Source of the DNA: Mycolicibacterium sp. CH28
GTDB lineage: Bacteria; Actinomycetota; Actinomycetes; Mycobacteriales; Mycobacteriaceae
Assembly (NCBI RefSeq): GCF_004745805.1
Contig: NZ_SRLQ01000002.1
Span: forward strand, 372,001 to 436,000
Reading direction: 5' to 3'
DNA: 64,000 nucleotides
Part shown: positions 62,493 through 64,000 of the stretch, one piece after another
Layout: each line of letters starts with the position of its first letter
Position numbering within the stretch: the first letter of the stretch is position 1
Position numbers and translations under genes: made by a program
Notes under the pieces: model-generated
Database searches by the model: none
Told to the model about the DNA's origin: nothing
Seen by the model: only the letters and a program-made list of their open reading frames with translations

Positions 62493-62750
62493 ATGCACAC
62501 CAAGACCGTCATCGTCGGCTCGGCGATCGGGCTGCACGCCCGCCCCGCCGCGATCATCTCCGAAGCCGTTGTCAAGGCCGGTGTTCCGGTGACACTCACG
62601 CTCGAAGGTGGGGAGCCGGTCGACGCCGGGTCGGCACTGATGATCATGACCCTCGGCGCCGGCAACGGAGCCTTGGTCACCGTCGCCTCCGACGACGAAG
62701 CGGTCTGCAAGAGTATCGCCGAGCTGGTCCAGCAGGACCTCGACGCCTGA
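62493..62750 (+). CDS. ptsH: PTS phosphocarrier protein HPr
   Basis: The 85-residue HPr passes phosphate from enzyme I to the EIIA domain. Phospho-His15 is in GLHARPAAI. A Ser at about position 47 (DAGSALMIMTLG) occupies the regulatory site of Gram-positive HPr. AGAAGGAA before the ATG is the ribosome binding site. With ptsI and fruA it makes a complete fructose PTS in one locus. Confidence 0.95.
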   Translation: MHTKTVIVGSAIGLHARPAAIISEAVVKAGVPVTLTLEGGEPVDAGSALMIMTLGAGNGALVTVASDDEAVCKSIAELVQQDLDA

Positions 62751-62761
62751 CGTCTCCCGCG

Positions 62762-62819
62762 CGAGCAGACGCAGAATCGCACTGCATGAGCCGATTTCGT
62801 GCGATTCTGCGTCTGCTCG
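62762..62819. terminator. Perfect 21-bp inverted repeat between ptsH and the SQR-like gene
   Basis: The left arm 62762-62782 (begins CGAGCAGACGCAGAATCGC) and right arm 62799-62819 (begins GTGCGATTCTGCGTCTG) are exact complements around a 16-base loop. It lies between convergent genes and should end both transcripts. The unusually long perfect arms also suggest a dispersed repeat element. Confidence 0.75.
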
Positions 62820-62844
62820 TCAGGTCAGCCTCAACCAGATGAGC

Positions 62845-64000
62845 TCAGGCGAGGCCTTTGAGCATCAGGTTCCAGTACATGAACGGCAGTCCGTACTTCT
62901 TGAGGTACCAGTACGCCCGGTGCGGCTTGGCCGGGTCGAGGATCGGGAACGACGGCTCCATCTTCAGGTTGTAGTCGAACTCGGCCAGCAGCATCGCGTG
63001 CGACGACGTCACGATCGGGCAGGACGAGTAGCCATCGTAGGATGCCGTCAGCGGTCGGCCGTTGAGGTGGGCATCGATGTTCTCGACCACGACCGGAGCC
63101 TGTTTGCGCACCGCCGCACCGGTTTTTGCGTTTGGTGAGGAGGCCGCGTCGCCAAGGCTGAAGACGTTGGGATAGCGCACGTGCTGCATGGTGTGCTTAT
63201 CGACCTCGACATAGCCACTGGCGTCACCGGTCGACAACGGGCTGGATTTGATCCAGTCCGGGGCCGACTGCCGCGGCACCACATGCAACATGTCGTAGGG
63301 CAGCATCAGGTCCGTCCCGCTTGGCCCGACCGCCGTAACCGAGACCTTGCGGGCGTTGGCGTCGACCGCCGTCAGCTCCGACTCGGTGTGCAGGGTGATG
63401 CCGTAGTCCGCGATCACTTTCTCCAGACTTTCCGCGATCGGCGGGATGCCGAATATCCGCGGCGCGGGCACGACCAGGTGTACGTCGATGTCCTTGAGCA
63501 CGCCCTGCCGACGCCAGTAGTCCGACGCCAGGTAGGCGATCTTCTGGCCCGCCCCGGCACACTTCACACCGCCGGTCGGCATGGTGAAAACCGCAGTGCC
63601 AGAACGGGTGTTGCGGATGAAGTCCCAGGTCTTCGGCGCCAGGTCGAAGCGGTAGTTCGACGACACGCCATCCTTTCCCAGCGTGTCCGGCAGGCCGTCG
63701 GTGGCTGCGAAGTCGAGCTGGATGCCGGGACTGACCACCAGCACCGAGTATCCGTAGGTCGACCCGTCGGAGCACGTCACGGTGTTGTTGTCCGGGTCGA
63801 ACGCGCTGGCGGCCTTCCGTATCCACGTGACGCCCTTGGGCATCACCGAGGCTTCGGGACGTTCGGTGGTGGCCACCTCGGCCTGCCCACCGCCAACCAG
63901 GGTCCACAACGGCTGGTAGTAGTGCTTGTCGGACGGTTCGATGACGGCGACGTCGGTGTAGCCCTTGCGCAGCATGCGTGCGGCTACCGTGATGCCGGCG
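62845..64000 (-). CDS. Sulfide:quinone reductase-like flavoprotein, 5' end outside window
   Basis: At least 385 residues are present, running off the right edge. The upstream reading AGITVAARMLRKGYTDVAVI is the FAD-binding Rossmann start, then EPSDKHYYQPLWTLVGGG. GGVKCAGAGQKIAYLASDYW and YDGYSSCPIVTSSHAMLL hold the two redox-type Cys and match the SQR type II (SQOR-like) pattern. The C-terminal KKYGLPFMYWNLMLKGLA is an amphipathic membrane tail. It probably oxidises sulfide and passes electrons to menaquinone. Confidence 0.85.
   Translation of the reverse strand, partial: AGITVAARMLRKGYTDVAVIEPSDKHYYQPLWTLVGGGQAEVATTERPEASVMPKGVTWIRKAASAFDPDNNTVTCSDGSTYGYSVLVVSPGIQLDFAATDGLPDTLGKDGVSSNYRFDLAPKTWDFIRNTRSGTAVFTMPTGGVKCAGAGQKIAYLASDYWRRQGVLKDIDVHLVVPAPRIFGIPPIAESLEKVIADYGITLHTESELTAVDANARKVSVTAVGPSGTDLMLPYDMLHVVPRQSAPDWIKSSPLSTGDASGYVEVDKHTMQHVRYPNVFSLGDAASSPNAKTGAAVRKQAPVVVENIDAHLNGRPLTASYDGYSSCPIVTSSHAMLLAEFDYNLKMEPSFPILDPAKPHRAYWYLKKYGLPFMYWNLMLKGLA

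Overview
The window is high-G+C actinobacterial chromosome and reads as a non-tuberculous, probably rapid-growing Mycobacterium (Mycolicibacterium-type). The evidence is a complete mce1 locus (fadD5, yrbE1A/B, mce1A-F, four Mce-associated genes and divergent mce1R), the mycobacterial gene set ricR, ilvD, sigG, Rv0183-type lipase, TB18.5, pntAa/Ab/B, fadE2 and ptbB, and many genes that look leaderless. From memory, gene order follows M. tuberculosis roughly Rv0191 down to Rv0144, read in reverse. The PE genes of that stretch are missing, and several modules are inserted. No rRNA, tRNA, CRISPR array or insertion sequence was seen.

Layout. 1-4.6 kb: end of an MFS transporter, a copper-sensing ricR operon with a DUF305 lipoprotein and a RicR-type operator, ilvD, and a large secreted protein. 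4.7-10 kb: a berberine-bridge-type flavoenzyme coupled to a phloretin/diacetylphloroglucinol hydrolase homologue, divergent from an IclR regulator with a repeat-rich operator, then a molybdopterin oxidoreductase. 10-18.8 kb: PPOX protein, O-methyltransferase, metallohydrolase, DUF2786 protein, a serine-less hydrolase-like lipoprotein coupled to a monoacylglycerol lipase, sigG, a deazaflavin-type protein, lactate dehydrogenase, MarR/pirin pair and a small stress membrane protein. 19-22 kb: exported phosphodiester glycosidase, a decayed ORF, an SDR and a DUF1275 membrane protein.

22-37.4 kb is the mce1 lipid-import locus, transcribed on the minus strand from fadD5 to the Mce-associated genes, with mce1R divergent and a perfect 12-bp palindrome between. 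37.4-45.7 kb: TB18.5 homologue, TetR, a micro-ORF in frame with an LtrA protein, a thioesterase, the proton-translocating transhydrogenase, and a two-component system divergent from a 59-residue exported peptide.

45.9-56.8 kb: fadE2-ptbB, DUF456, Rv0148-type SDR, SAM methyltransferase, TetR, aldehyde dehydrogenase, TetR plus FUSC exporter, and a second pirin. 56.8-62.8 kb: a fructose phosphotransferase system (ptsI divergent from fruR-fruK-fruA-ptsH) with phased repeats in the divergent promoter. The window ends inside a sulfide:quinone-reductase-like flavoprotein.

The best leads for something undescribed are the flavoenzyme/hydrolase/IclR module, the RicR-controlled DUF305 lipoprotein, the serine-less hydrolase paired with a lipase, and the two-component system facing a tiny exported peptide. 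All functions are read from sequence and recalled family knowledge. No search was run.
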